64,000 nt of DNA from contig CM067343.1 in the NCBI GenBank assembly GCA_034190875.2, positions 24,635,942 to 24,699,941 of the forward strand, given 5' to 3'. Below are positions 1 through 23,199 of the stretch, in pieces. The position numbers and the translations under genes were made by a program. Position 1 is the stretch's first letter; each line of letters opens with the position of its first letter. Origin of the DNA: Urechis unicinctus (taxonomy: Eukaryota > Annelida > Polychaeta > Xenopneusta > Urechidae). The notes under the pieces were generated by a model. The model was given only the letters and a program-made list of their open reading frames with translations. It ran no database searches and was not told the DNA's origin.

Positions 1-228
1 ACGAATGTTTTGACACATAACCATGAATTATACCGACCAAGAATATACAACATTTTTTCATCATAATGTCTGAGTATTTTTGTCCCCAATTCAAAACAAT
101 TGCACGAAATTATGTCTGTAAATGTAAGGTTAAATACAGCGTGAACTGTTCAATGTACATATAGTTTTGGCGGACGAAATGTAAACATGACAACCTATAA
201 TTCGCATTTGCTTGGGCTATGTCCTTAC

Positions 229-1336
229 AAACGCACGATGTCTTGACAACCACTTCATGTGTCGGCTATGGAGATATGTCGAACAGGTCGCCATGTTTTC
301 TGTACACACTGACACCCAGTATGTACCGTGTGTTATAGTGCAAGCCGCTGAAGATGGCGCTGTACTCAGTCAGACCAGGTACGTGGGATTCATTGGGTCC
401 AGACAAGAGTCATTAATGGCTTTATACTGGACCTGATATCCGTAGTAATGAGTCAGGTTTGATGGGATATCGCCATCAGGTCGCCAGGTCACGTTGATAT
501 GTGCAGCGTTCACCTCTTCTATTGATGGGTTCGCATCAAATTCCACTTCATCTGTATGAACAGTAACAGTTGGACATAAAGCCTTTGCTTGGGTTCTATG
601 CAATGTTACAACATGAGTGATGATAGACACGCACAGTACTCCTAATCAGTTGATTACTGATAGATAATGCAACGCATATGTGCATTCTGTCAAGGACTGC
701 AAGCAAACCAATGAATTGTTGTATACATAAGTATATAAGAGCTATGATTGACTCACTGATGTGCATGTCACATTTCACTCCAATATACCAGTCTTGACAT
801 CCGTCAGGACATTCACCAGTCACGTGATCACATGTAATGTAACCTCCTTTACATTGACGATCAGCACAGGAAGACTTACAGTTGATCCCGTAACGTCCTG
901 CATCACAAGCTGAAGCAAATCTACAGGATAAGCTGATCTGAGATACAATTTTTTTTCCATTAATGAGATATGAAGCTGGGTAAAAGCTCACTGGATATTT
1001 AATCTTAACAAATCAAGCACATGTCACACGTTAATTAGTTCTGCTGCGTTCGTTGATTCAACGAACTTAGGCATTGGGGTTTCACAGCCTTTCACAACTC
1101 ACCAACCGTGATAATTTTATAGCCCACCACAACAACCTCGCATATATTGATAATGTCCGTTTGTTCGCCGCCATTTCTCTGAATACTGACGTAGCGACCG
1201 CTGGTTTTAGAGGTGCATGTCAGTGTAGCACTGCCTCCAGCCGGAACACGACCAGGGTAGTGGCGACATAAGGGTTTCATTCTGATATCACTGCTGTTGC
1301 CGACACGGATGTTGAGGTTTCCCGTACGAAGTGCGC
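229..1336 (-). pseudogene. FTP/EGF/FN3 receptor fragment, 5'-truncated and frameshifted (copy 0)
   Basis: Three exons of the receptor family are readable in minus order: the second FTP lectin exon (1336-1103, 234 nt, intact, containing [12 protein letters not shown]), an EGF-like exon (909-757, 153 nt, intact, with paired Cys and the CKGGY and CPDGCQDWYI segments) and an FN3 exon (582-229). The FN3 exon has lost about 5 nt near its start and about 7 nt near position 391 compared with its paralogues, so its frame breaks twice. The small 81-nt Cys-rich exon found between FTP and EGF in the other copies is deleted here (junction near 1075). No first FTP exon, first EGF exon or signal exon lies upstream; the copy ends in a short ATGT-like repeat at 1350-1460. 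The 3' end would lie left of the window. The exons are clear family members; that the locus is dead is inference from the frameshifts. Confidence 0.8.
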
Positions 1337-1349
1337 CTAAAACAAATTA

Positions 1350-1462
1350 TGCATGTATGTTTGTACGTGTTTAGGTGTGTACGTATGTGTGTATGTAGGT
1401 ATGTGTATGTATGTGTGTATGTATAAATGAATGTATGTACGTGTGTATGTGTGTGTGTTAGA
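1350..1462. repeat. Degenerate TATG/GTGT microsatellite
   Basis: An imperfect ATGT-type repeat directly upstream (minus sense) of the second FTP exon of copy 0. The same intron position carries a long ATGT or AT array in the four other receptor copies, so this is probably the decayed equivalent. Confidence 0.6.
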
Positions 1463-2796
1463 GTAGCTATAAACTATTTGATTTATTCTTAATGTGATCG
1501 TTCTGTTCTTGAAGAAACAGCGGCCGTAATGCTATGTCATAACGTCTCCCTCAGATGATCATTATGGTCACAATATATGTCATAATGTCTCAGTAATGTC
1601 AAGCGTAACCAGATCATTTTTTTTCTGAGACCATATTATTCTTACCAACTAAAGTGTTTATCTTCTCTTATGAACAAAATTCATATTCCATGGAATATTT
1701 TAAACTTCGGATTATGAATGAGGTCTGGATGATCGCGCAAATTGACCACCGAAATAACGAAATGCCGAGACTTCGACTCTGTATCAGAATGGAATAATTC
1801 AGGCGATTGCTTGCAACAGTGCCTTATCCTGTGACTGGACGTTTGATAGCCAGCAAGATAGTTTGTGATATGTGCTTTGTATGACTCGATGATCTTATAT
1901 CCAAATAATATAGGGGGTATGTGTGATTGTGAATTGCGCCCGTGGTTTAAACAACTGTCTCACACCTGCCGGCTTACTGCTACTCGGATATTACGTTCGT
2001 ATCCAATTTAAGCTCGTGAATGTAACCGCGACAATGAACTACCACGAAATCGACGCCCCATATACTTATCCTGTCATAACCACTTACCTTATAACTCAGT
2101 CAGTAACGCAGTCTATTCCTAGACTATATGGTTATGGAAATATTGGGATTTTTCGGCTCTTTCAATAACGAGGTGAGGCGATGGTGATGGTTGAGGAAGA
2201 TTATGATGCTTGGACAGCTCCCTTTAAGTGCCTGCGCCAACATGGCACAAACCCGTTGCCCAGACGGGACTGCAAAACCCACCCTGCTGGGACAGAGGTC
2301 AAACATGGTACAATAGAGCTACCAGGTCGGGTGCATCCTCTTTTAGAGAAAGGACCGCTACTAAACGTGTTCATTCAAGTCACAGAGATCAAGCCAGCAT
2401 ACCACTATGCAACGGGAACCGACTCCTATCCTATATGACAGCTACTAAAATTTCATGGGTCAGTATAGTCACGGATCAGATAATGTCGTGAATATTTTCA
2501 CTAGCTGCGTTCCTTTTATGTGTTTCTAGTCTGTGTACAACCCCATCAACTTGTGTTTTGCTCTTAATCAGCAATACCTCGGTATATGCTTGGGCGACAA
2601 TGATCGTCACAGGTGATTGGCTTCCTGGTAGATATATCGATATGACCATTCAATTTCCCGGAAGTAGATCTATACAAACCAAAACATTGAATTAGTTATC
2701 AATCGCAAATCATATGCAAGAACTGCTTGGCGAGTAAACAGATTTATTTATCCGCATAAACAAATTGCTTACCTATACATTCACAACGCGTTGTAT
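1463..2796. other. No gene recognised
   Basis: Short open frames at 1923-2491 show no family resemblance, no plausible splice framework and no repeat partner elsewhere in the window. I see nothing functional here. Confidence 0.5.
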
Positions 2797-3834
2797 GTGT
2801 GTTTATGTATGTATGTATGTATGTATGTATGTATGTATGTATGTATGTATGTATGTATGTATGTATGTATGTATGTATGTATGTATGTATGTATGTATGT
2901 ATGTATGTATGTATGTATGTATGTATGTATGTATGTATGTATGTATGTATGTATGTATGTATGTATGTATGTATGTATGTATGTATGTATGTATGTATGT
3001 ATGTATGTATGTATGTATGTATGTATGTATGTATGTATGTATGTGTATGTATGTATGTATGTATGTATGTATGTATGTATGTATGTATGTATGTATGTAT
3101 GTATGTATGTATGTATGTATGTATGTATGTATGTATGTATGTATGTATGTATGTATGTATGTATGTATGTATGTATGTATGCATGCATGCATGCATGCAT
3201 GCATGCATGCATGCATGCATGCATGCATGCATGCATGTATGTATGTATGTAGGTGTCTGTATGTATGTATGTATGTATGTATGTATGTATGTATGTATGT
3301 ATTTATGTATGTATGTATGTATGTATGCATGCATGCATGCATGCATGCATGCATGCATGCATGTATGTATGTATGTATGTATGTATGTATGTATGTATGT
3401 ATGTATGTATGTATGTATGTATTTATGTATGTATGTATGTATGTATGCATGCATGCATGCATGCATGCATGCATGCATGTATGTATGTATGTATGTATGT
3501 ATGTATGTATGTATGTATGTATGTATGTATGTATGTATGCATGCATGCATGCATGCATGCATGCATGTATGTATGTATGTATGTATGTATGTATGTATGT
3601 ATGTATGTATGTATGTATGTATGTATGTATGTATGTATGTATGTATGTATGTATGTATGTATGTATGTATGTATGTATGTATGTATGTATGCATGCATGC
3701 ATGCATGTATGTATGTATGCATGTATGTATGTATGTATGTATGTATGTATGTATGTATGTATGTATGTATGTATGTATGTATGTATGTATGTATGTATGT
3801 TTGCATGTTTGCATGTTTGCATGTATGCATGTTT
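2797..3834. repeat. About 1 kb ATGT tetranucleotide array with ATGC blocks
   Basis: Nearly perfect (ATGT)n, interrupted by at least five blocks of (ATGC)n at about 3180-3235, 3326-3362, 3446-3478, 3539-3566 and 3690-3706, plus single variant units. Because the unit is 4 nt and contains no stop in any frame, both strands read as long open frames of MYVC or HTYI repeats. These are not genes. Confidence 0.97.
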
Positions 3835-5500
3835 TTGTATATAAATCATAGACACTATTCGTGCAACGGTAATGAATTGTCAAATATAGGATGCACCCAG
3901 ACCTATGGAAGACGTCCTTTGCTGTCGGGAATAACTTTGGTATACTTTGGTACGTTCCGTCTTTATTACATCATCGTGTCAACAGTTACTGAACCCCCAT
4001 GATTCGGCCTTGATCAGATGCCCGAAGTATACCACGGGTATCTTATACAAACATGACAATAAATTGGGCTGTAAGTGTCAACTGTCAGGGTATAGCACAT
4101 GTTACTGAGAATACACTAACCTCTTACGAGACATCCATGTGGCAGATGTGTTGTAACAACGCAGGATTAGAGCACTCTTTTCGAGAATTACTTTTGAGTT
4201 ATGTATTTCCATCACGTCTTTGTTAAAACTAATCTGCCTTCAATATGCACTGACAAATATGATTTCAAGCTTGACTATGGATTTTGTAACGTTAGTTTTC
4301 ACTGGGAAATGTTATTCCAGGGGATTTCATCTCTGTTCTTGATAAAATGCTTACACACTTGTGTTTGGTTGGTGTTTTGGTACGTACGCGGAACGGACCT
4401 CCATATCTAGAACATCGAACGCATTTGAAACCCCGCCAACTAGTCCCCTGGATAAATATATAAACAAAGTTTTTCGAGGCAGTCCAGATCGCATGCGTTG
4501 CGTTGGTGAGCCTGTCGTGTTTTCATTACGCCACCTGTTAGCCGAAGCGTATTGTCATAGCGTCTTGTCATAGCGTCTCCTAAAACCACGTGGAATTCTC
4601 TGTTCACTTTGGAGCTGTAGTCTCCTCGACGAATCAGATGACTCCATATCTTTAACAGCCGCCGATCCCCAAGACATTGGATAAACAGTCCCATGTGCTT
4701 TTGATGATATCATGGTAATGTCGCCTGATGTCGGGGTTGTCTTTCGTGTAATTTCATTATCGTCACGCAGCAAAGCGTAGCTCTTTGCTCGAGACCTTCA
4801 CATGCCCCTGACATGCCACAAAACGATCATGACGACCACAGACCAGTTTCCTCGCTTCAGACAGTTATTGATAGGCTAAAACTACCATCCACTGTGCGGA
4901 CATGAACGATCGAGGATAGAAAGTTGCGCGGACGCTGTTTGAGACGAACTTTATTCGATAAGACTGGGTAATTTATCAAGTTGATATTTATTTAATAGTG
5001 TACTTCTTATTTTCGCTATTCAAAAGCCTATATTTTTGGCAGCAGCAAGGCTCTCCAGTATGTTTCCCGCTCTCATCAATCGCAGTGACGTCAGCCCAGT
5101 ATACCCATGTGCTTTTGAGTCATGATAGCGCCACCTTACGAATGCACTGTATTATAAACAATCCTGTCAAATTAGTACAATTAGGGCTGTGACTTTTTCG
5201 TTCGATTATTACTTTTTGCAATAGACAGGTAACAATGTAATATCACTGCGAAGAGACCAACAGCACCTTATATTTACGCTGGGTTGGCAGCTAGAGCGAT
5301 TGGCATTGGCAACAACGGGATACAAAGCGATTTTGTTCAGCATATAAATATGTGCGTGTGTGCGGGGGGGGGGGGTCTTTTAATTCCTCTAAGCAAAGGC
5401 TGAAGGTTCTGCATTAGTTTGAGTTATAGCTACAAATGTCGCCATATCGACTGCATCCCGATATGTACGACCACTAGAGCTGGGAAATTTATCAGTCGCC
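3835..5500. other. No gene recognised; short poly-G at 5365
   Basis: Ordinary AT-rich sequence. The small open frames around 4201-4773 and 4998-5192 show no recognisable motif. A run of about ten G lies at about 5365-5375. Confidence 0.5.
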
Positions 5501-5519
5501 TTTAAGCCATTAAGTTTAG

Positions 5520-5895
5520 CAAACATAATCCGATCATCGGCAAACATGACAATCTTAAGTTATGCTAATTTGATACCAAGATCAAATATCACGTGTACTG
5601 CTTGTAAATAAGTTTTCTGCCTTGATAGGTTTTCTATATGAAGTAGTATCCAATAAAAGTTAGCATCAAGTCTTTTTACTTTTTCGCCTTTAAGCCACTT
5701 ACAGTGTATGTCAACAAAAGTATGGGATACCAAGCCTTTAATCTATGTTTTTATGAAGTTACTTCCAGAAGTAAACTGCGAGCCGAAAATTGTGTCACTA
5801 ACAGGTACTTCAAATATAAATAACGACCGTCTTTGAATGATTGACAGACTCAGAAATTGCTTTTTTGGAAGAAATATGTTATCTTCAGCATAAAA
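5520..5895 (-). mobile_element. Degenerate mobile-element fragment, related to 19195-19445
   Basis: The stretch shares diverged sequence with 19195-19445, including the segments around TACCAAGATCAAATATC, GATACCAAGCCTT and TCTTTGAATGATTGA. At 19 kb this block lies directly downstream of a decayed type B DNA polymerase, so it is probably the 3' part of the same Polinton-like element. The remnant reading frame on the minus strand has stops. What protein it encoded is not recognised. Confidence 0.5.
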
Positions 5896-5979
5896 AACGA
5901 TAAATATTTTCAAATTCAGAAAGGTCTAAAATACTCTAAGCCAAGGTTAAAAATTTAAAAACCTGTCGGCCCCGCAATT

Positions 5980-7073
5980 GGTAGGCAGGCAGAGAGACAG
6001 GTAGGCAAGCAGGCGGACAGGCAGGCAGGCAAGCAGGCAAGCAGGCAGGCAGGTAGGGGTAAGCAGGCAGACAGGCAGGCAGGCGGGTAGGTAAATAGGT
6101 AGGTGGGTAGGTAGGTAGGTAGGTAGGTAGGTAGGTAGGTAGGTAGGTAGGTAGGTAGGTAGGTAGGTAGGTAGGTAGGTAGGTAGGTAGGTAGGTAGGT
6201 AGGTAGGTAGGTAGGTAGGTAGGTAGGTAGGTAGGTAGTAGGTAGGTAGGTAGGTAGGTAGGTAGGTAGGTAGGTAGGTAGTAGGTAGGTAGGTAGGTAG
6301 GTAGGTAGGTAGGTAGGTAGGTAGGTAGGTAGGTAGGTAGGTAGGTAGGTCGGTCGGTAGGTAGGTAGGTAGGTAGGTAGGTAGGTAGGTAGGTAGGTAG
6401 GTAGGTAGGTCGGTCGTAGGTAGGTAGGTAGGTAGGTAGGTAGGTAGGTAGGTAGGTAGGTAGGTAGGTAGGTAGGTAGGTAGGTAGGTAGGTAGGTAGG
6501 TAGTCGTAGGTAGGTAGGGTAGGTAGGTAGGTAGGTAGGTAGTCGTAGTAGGTAGTCGTAGTAGGTAGGTAGGTAGGTAGGTAGGTAGGTAGGTAGGTAG
6601 GTCTAGGTAGGTCGTAGGTAGGTCGGTAGGTAGGTCGGTAGGTAGGTAGGTAGGTAGGTAGGTAGGTAGGTAGGTCGGTAGGTAGGTAGGTAGGTAGGTA
6701 GGTAGGTAGGTAGGTAGGTCGGTAGGTAGGTAGGTAGGTAGGTAGGTAGGGTAGGTAGGTAGGGTAGGTAGGTAGGTAGTAGGTAGGTAGGTAGGTAGGT
6801 AGGTAGGTAGTAGGTAGGTCGGTAGGTCGGTAGGTAGGTAGGTAGGTAGGTAGGTCGGTAGGTAGGTAGGTAGGTAGGTAGGTAGGTAGGTCGGTAGGTC
6901 GGTAGGTAGGTAGGTAGGTAGGTAGGTCGGTAGGTAGGTAGGTAGGTCGGTAGGTAGGTAGGTAGGTAGGTCGGTAGGTAGGTAGGTAGGTAGGTAGGGT
7001 AGGTAGGTAGGTAGGTAGGTAGGTAGGTAGTAGTAGGTAGGTAGGTAGGTAGGTAGGTAGGTAGGTAGGTAGG
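5980..7073. repeat. About 1.1 kb AGGT tetranucleotide array
   Basis: An (AGGT)n array with scattered CGGT units and 1-nt slips, entered from the left through AGGC-rich units. The minus strand reads as a long PTYL repeat without stops. This is a microsatellite artefact, not a gene. Confidence 0.97.
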
Positions 7074-7414
7074 TTCATTAAGTTTTGCACGTACAAATAT
7101 CCTGCTTGAAGCGATGATTATTCGTAAAGCAATCTCTCTGTCTAAGAATGAGCAAAGTCTTCTGTAATCTCTAGGCTCTGAAGTGTGATTATCTAGCTAA
7201 GGGAGGAATTTACTCCACTACCGAGAAATCAATAGGCACTTCACAAAATGATTCTGGGCGCTATTGGATTCAGGGCCAGTTTCAACAATCAAACAATTCG
7301 CTTACAATCAGCTTAATAATTTTGTTTATTTAATCAACATTATATACACGTATTGTAATAATATGTAAGCAATGATGCAGGATATCTGGGGATATACTAA
7401 GACATAATCACGTA

Positions 7415-7952
7415 GGTGTCATATATGACCAAAGTTGAATATGATAGCCAATCACGAGCATCAATTTTAATTTAACATGCTGTTTTAAGTCCTCCACACT
7501 CGAAACTAAATATTTCATGCCAAAGTCATAAAATATAAACTCAACATGAAACAGAAGAGCACGCCTTGAGATTGTTATAATGGATCTAGCTACTATTACG
7601 TATTATGCTTTTGTTTTCATACAAGACCGTGAACTTGTTTGGTGATATTTTCAACTATCAGACAAATAAACTTAATACAACACGTAGATGCAATCAATCA
7701 ATGTGCTTACATATATGGCCAAATGTGAATATGATAGTCAATCACTAATATCAATTTTAATGTTACATGCTATTAAAAGTACTTAAACCTATAAGCTAAA
7801 TATTTCATGCCAAAGAAACAAGTCATAGAATATAGTTAGCAAAACATGATACAGCTGAACTCGTCTTGATATTGCTTTCAGGGTTCTAGCTACATTTATG
7901 TATGGTGTTTTTGGTTTCATACAAAACCTTGAACTTATTCGGCGATATTTTG
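7415..7952. repeat. Two diverged direct repeats of about 240 bp downstream of the phosphatase gene
   Basis: About 7415-7665 and 7715-7952 align in order. Both contain a GACCAAA/GGCCAAA...GAATATGATAG segment, ATTTCATGCCAAAG, TCTAGCTAC and GTTTTCATACAA / GTTTCATACAA with a following TTGGTGATATTTT / TCGGCGATATTTT. The right copy runs into the 3' UTR of the phosphatase gene. The block is noncoding; probably a local tandem duplication of the gene's 3' flank. Confidence 0.7.
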
Positions 7953-7976
7953 CTCTAAATTGCGGCTTCCTCCAGT

Positions 7977-7982
7977 TTTATT
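7977..7982 (-). terminator. Polyadenylation signal AATAAA of the receptor phosphatase gene
   Basis: A minus-strand AATAAA hexamer lies about 56 nt past the TAA stop at 8040-8038. This is a normal spacing for a short 3' UTR. Confidence 0.6.
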
Positions 7983-8037
7983 GTCAGCTCTGAACCAATA
8001 AACATATCTAGCAGATAATTGTTTTTCATCATCCGCT

Positions 8038-18865
<10,828 letters not shown>

Positions 18866-19194
18866 AGCTGGAATGACGACTGTTCAAGATAGCTGCTCGC
18901 TGTATAACGTAGGTATAACTTCCTGGTTAGAACAAATCAGGTATTTGTCATTTGGAATGAATTCGTGATCGTATTCGCGCTACTGCTAGTGTTTGCTTTT
19001 TTCCACAAACAACATATCTATGTTGAGATAGGTAAACATTTATCGAGCTTAAGTGATGTTAAACCGTTGTATCATGAGAAACCGCTCGTCAATAGTTTTG
19101 AGCGTGCATAGCGCTTAACCAATGTCTCAATGATCAGCTTGAACTAACTTAAACTATAAAAAATAACTAGATTCAATTATAAAAAAAATCCACC

Positions 19195-20195
19195 TTAAGT
19201 TATTCTAACTTCATACCAAGATCAAATATCTGAACGGTATGTAGATGAGTTTTCTTCGGTGATAGAACTCTTGAATTGAAGTAGCTGTCAATCAATTTCA
19301 CCATCACGTCAAATACCAAATTGTCAATACAATGAAGGGATGCCAAGCCTTCAGTATTTGCTCTTATGATTTGACTTTCAGATGCCAACTGCGAGCCGCC
19401 AATCGTGTATAGCGACGCTTATTTCAAATATCAATAATGACATCTTTGAATGATTGAACTGATTATAGAATGACCTATAGCCACCGATGTAATTCTCGGA
19501 TGCCCTAAATAGTTCAGCATTTCGAATTGAAGGTTAGGCTTCATAGAGGTCTTACGATTTATCACTAAGCGTGTCTTGTGCATATGCAGGGCGGCCAGGT
19601 CAAAATCGCACAATCTTGGCGTCGACTCGCAGTCTGAGATTTTACATGGTCTATACCAAACTCAGAGTTGTCCATCAGCTTGTACGGGTTCTTTTCAAAG
19701 TCGCTGGTCATGCAAATATAAGGCTCTATCCAGGGGCTCTGATTGAATACATTCGAAATGTGTATCTTGCTAAGCCTCATTCCCAGAGATAAGAAAAGCT
19801 TAATATTCCTATGGTGGACCACTTACTTCTCTTTATTGCGCAGGTTGGTTGCCAGCTTCTTAATTCTGTCAACCATTCATTCTGCACAGACATTCGCTCT
19901 GGCGCTAGTGGATAATTATCGTGATCAGCATGTAACTTGGCAGGGTATTCCTGATCAATATAAATCCGGTTTCAACATTGTCGGGATAGTCGTCTATATG
20001 TAGATCGGTCGGCTGATCCAACCACTCAATACCCGCAGTATGCAAAGGTTGACTCATCGCCCACCCATACAGGTTGTTAGCGTCAAGGTACTGGATATAA
20101 CTCGCTGGCATATCATGCTCAAAGCCCTCTACGTACGGGTTATTTGCTTTAGCGTGGGGACGTGATACCATGCTTATGTCACCGCGCCGTCCCAT
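19195..20195 (-). pseudogene. Protein-primed type B DNA polymerase fragment (Polinton/adintovirus-like), broken
   Basis: Reading the minus strand from 20195, the frame has GGRRGDISMVS-like and AKANNPYVEGF segments and then YLDANNLYGWAMSQPL, the polymerase motif-A region of protein-primed family B polymerases. After frameshifts, the 19822-19571 frame continues with VVHHRNIKLFLSLGMRL-type sequence, FEKNPYKLMDNSEFG (motif-B region) and a LAALHMHKT stretch near 19590. Several stops and shifts separate the pieces, so it is not expressed as one protein. A second polymerase remnant lies at 27969-28815. Family assignment is from motif recognition; a search would be needed to place it as a Polinton or an adintovirus-like element. 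Confidence 0.8.
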
Positions 20196-20209
20196 TTTTT
20201 ATTGAATAG

Positions 20210-21147
20210 GTGTTTGTCATAGTCAATGAGGGGCTGAAGCTTCACCCCAGTGCTCGTAAGAAGCTCATACTTAGCCGCCACTGCAAAAGCTTCTGGGTTA
20301 TTTGCAGACTTGTCAAGCGAGGCCAGGAGGAACTGTGTACTAAATTAAAGCGTAACTGCCCGATCGAAATTGCGGGCTTTGAGGGCGGCCTTTTTGGTCA
20401 TATTATAACCACAAACATTGCTAATCCTGTGTCAAAACGTGTTATTGGCGGAGCTGTGAATGAGTTAAAGGTTCAGTTAAGGAATAATAAGGGACGTCTA
20501 TTCGACAATCACGACCTTCTGGTTAGTGTTGTTCATCAATTTACATGCTGTCATTAAAAGCGAGTATTTGTGGAACTCAACAGAAACTGGATCAGGGAAC
20601 TGACCTCTCTGAATATACAACAAAGACCTATGTTGACTCACACAAAGCGAATAAAGGTGGCGGTGCTATGACAGGAGACCTTGAAATTGGAGATAATAAA
20701 AATATATAGGTTAGGGAGACCCGATTTTACTAAAGGATGCTGCTAATAAAAAGTATGTTGATGTCAAACATAATCAGCAGATAGGGACCTGAGAGAAAAC
20801 AAAGCTGAATGAACGAAAGCCTTATTACTATTTGGGTAGAAGCAAGTGGCGCTCTTCGCAAAGGATATGAGTGGTCGTTTGGTGTACGGGCTAGGGATAT
20901 ACCGTGTTATCCAATGGTGAGATCATTTGCATGGGGGTGTCTCCTGGAGTGGGCGCTAATACTGGTGTTGTAGCAGTCTTTACAGTTATAAATGGGATAA
21001 AACAAACATCGATAAAGATAACTGAACCTGCTTACCAACGGGCTGTTGTAAAATCTTTAGACCAGAACTTACAGCTGGAACAAGGCAACGTTATTAACTT
21101 CTTTACACTCGTTCTAAACAGAAATACGACTTCCTCTCCTAATTGAA
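20210..21147 (+). pseudogene. Fibre-like structural protein remnant of a Polinton-like element
   Basis: The plus strand has a 115-residue open frame (20210-20557). Interrupted frames follow, with the pattern GLGDP...DAANKKYVDVKH near 20700-20770, typical of repeats in viral and phage-like fibre proteins, and a final 80-residue frame (20904-21146) containing LEQGNVINF. The same LEQGNVINF stretch recurs near 25220, showing a second copy. Several stops break the frame. Assignment as a fibre is by motif only. Confidence 0.5.
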
Positions 21148-21255
21148 CTTGATGTATAGACTTATGTATACAACATCAGTACGAAACAACAACCATTCCT
21201 ACGGCACTCTTTATATCCAGAGCAGCCTGCTGAGAATCCAGGGCACTCCTATTGG

Positions 21256-21900
21256 TTGAATGAAATCAGACTCAAGAAGCAATACCTTAAGAAAGAAATT
21301 GAAAAATATTGTGCCATGTTAAAAAAACATAGGTGTGCAGTAAACTCAATAAATCCAGTAGACACTGCTTTTGGTACGGGTCTTGGGGTATATGGTGTAG
21401 GTATAATGTCTACAGTAGTTGCCGTTCCTATTGCCACAGTGTTGGGTGTTACTGGAGCCTACTTAGAATCGCAGGAAATTTCGTCAGTCAGCGACTTGCC
21501 AACGATGTAAAAAAAACATGATCAGATCCGCATTCTAGCGCAGAGCAAATTGAATACCAATAGACATTTATCGACAGCACTTGGAGATGGTGATATCTTG
21601 GATCATGAGTTTAAACTTGTTTTAGCTGAGGTCACAAAATATACCTAAATGAAGGGCGAAATTACGGTTAAATCTGTAAAAGCTAGCCAGACTGTTTCAA
21701 TTAATGAAAAAGACGAAGCATTAGAAGGTATCAGACAAGAATTTGGTACTTCTTTACCATTGAGCAGACTGTGAATGATATTGACCCACCTTAATACATA
21801 GAATATGCCCCAAAGAGCAGATGTATATAGTATAGAGGGCACGGAACCTATTCAAAATACGTAAATGGGGTGGCAATCAACAACTTGAGTCCTGCAATGT
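21256..21900 (+). pseudogene. Hydrophobic helix protein remnant, element-associated
   Basis: The frame 21256-21510 begins with a charged helix (KKQYLKKEIEKYCAMLKKH), then VDTAFGTGLGVYGVGIMS and a hydrophobic VVAVPIATVLGVTGAY segment. A +1 shift leads into AGNFVSQRLANDV and then DQIRILAQSKLNT and TALGDGDILDHEFKLVLAEV. I recall conserved proteins of this pattern beside mobile-element genes in marine invertebrates, but know no function. The frame is broken by shifts and a stop. Confidence 0.45.
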
Positions 21901-22079
21901 CATACCGAGGGACAATCTTATATGACAACTTAGTGCTATATAAGGATAACAATATGCGTGTAGAACAAATACGGGTATTCACCCAATTATATTATCTGAT
22001 AAGCTTTTAATTGAGGATGACACCTGGATAGACTGCCTCTTATTATACAAAGTTTAAAAAATCATTATTTTATCAATTG

Positions 22080-22385
22080 ATGGTAATTAGATTTGCAGCA
22101 ACTATTTAGCTTAAAACGGTGTGAGCACCCAAATCATATCGGCACACAGCCATGCACTCCAATCATAGCGTGCACACAAGTCATAGCAGCACATATGAAT
22201 CACATCCGTGTTACCTACCCCCGCTACACTCTACCATGAGTGGGGACAACTGGCAGATTCAATCACAGCCGTGTTCCCAGCTCCCGCTACACTGAACCAT
22301 GCATGAGTGGAGACAGCCAGCGGATAGACAGCTTGGCCTCAACTGACATACTATGCGAGCGGCCTATTAAATAAACGAAGGCATA
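22080..22385. other. Noncoding stretch with a diverged internal direct repeat
   Basis: Two units of about 75 bp share CCGTGTT-CC...CCCGCTACACT...ACCATG...GAGTGG-GACA, at about 22207-22250 and 22268-22312. No gene is seen. Confidence 0.45.
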
Positions 22386-22395
22386 AGGTATAGAA

Positions 22396-22617
22396 ATGAA
22401 CACCATTGATGAACTTCAAGGTTGTGTAAAAGAGTTGAAGTAAGATATAATTTATCTGAAAGACAATAAAATAGTTCTGGAGAACGAACTGACATAATAA
22501 CAATGACCTTGTGGAACTAAAGGACATAGTTAGAGATCTGGAGGTTAAGAACTATGATCTTATGGAGTGAGTGAAACGCATAGAGGAGCTTGTCTGCAAG
22601 TGTCACACTAGCTTGTG
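22396..22617 (+). pseudogene. Coiled-coil protein remnant
   Basis: From ATG at 22396 the frame reads MNTIDELQGCVKELK, then heptad-like VLENEL, VELKDIVRDLEVKNYDLME and VKRIEELVC, with three in-frame stops. The minus-strand frame at 27982-27707 is a better-kept relative. Shorter relatives end at 26735, 39480 and 51455 (ECVKY/ECVIY patterns). It is probably an element-encoded coiled-coil protein; its role is unknown. Confidence 0.5.
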
Positions 22618-22824
22618 AACGGCACACTGTTAAAGTTGTTTGCCCATAGAAAATATGGGGGGAAACATTTTCTATCAGAAAGTGACATAAAAGGTGTAAC
22701 GAAAAGTATGTCTATCCGGCAGGCAAAACTCAAATACCATATAGGAGATCCAAGTGCCAAAGAAATCCGTACAGGTGTAAAGCCACCACCAAGACCAAGA
22801 AAGTCTAGAAATGCCAAGTCTTAG
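22615..22824 (+). CDS. Small basic protein of the element, unrecognised
   Basis: A 69-residue open frame directly after the coiled-coil remnant. It is rich in Lys/Arg, with LKLFAHRKYGGKHFLSESD and a C-terminal PPPRPRKSR tail. No known family is recognised. It is the only intact frame in this element, but its expression is unsupported. Confidence 0.3.
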   Translation: MNGTLLKLFAHRKYGGKHFLSESDIKGVTKSMSIRQAKLKYHIGDPSAKEIRTGVKPPPRPRKSRNAKS

Positions 22825-22829
22825 ACACC

Positions 22830-23190
22830 TTGGCCTATGTCATATGGGCTGCACATTAACAAGGTGCCACTCTCTCTCTCTTTGATTCACAGAGGTGGTT
22901 GGTAAGCCGCGAACGATGATGTAGACACCTTGGTCTATGGGCACATAAATTTAACTACAAACTAGCAGGGCCACCTCGGCCCCGTTTTGGGGTTTGGGTC
23001 TGAGGAAAAGAAAGAAAAGTATGGATGGTGGTGGTATCACAGAACCCCGACTATGCATACATATATACTTTGGTTAATATAACTGTGCTGCTGCTATCAT
23101 TTGAGCTCATCTAACACATACCTAACCTGCTAACCCGAGTTTTTCTTGTACCCTTCAGGAGCACAATTAGATAGTTTTAGGTGAAATATT
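22830..23190. other. Noncoding; repeated CACCTTGG(C/T)CTATG
   Basis: CACCTTGG-CTATG occurs twice, at about 22828 and 22928, flanking a short CT run. No gene is seen. Confidence 0.4.
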
Positions 23191-23199
23191 CTATATCAT

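Noticed and set aside
1463-2560. Frames at 1923-2491 as a small gene
   Set aside because: Two overlapping frames of similar length, no homology, no splice structure and no conservation in the paralogous regions.
2744-4002. Very long open frames on both strands (MYVC and HTYI repeats)
   Set aside because: They are readings of a stop-free 4-nt repeat in every frame, with no start context or unique sequence.
2797-7073. CRISPR-like regular repeats
   Set aside because: The periodic units are 4-bp microsatellites without spacers, in an animal genome.
5936-7096. 386-residue PTYL-repeat frame on the minus strand
   Set aside because: Product of the AGGT array; the repeat length slips by single bases, as noncoding DNA does.
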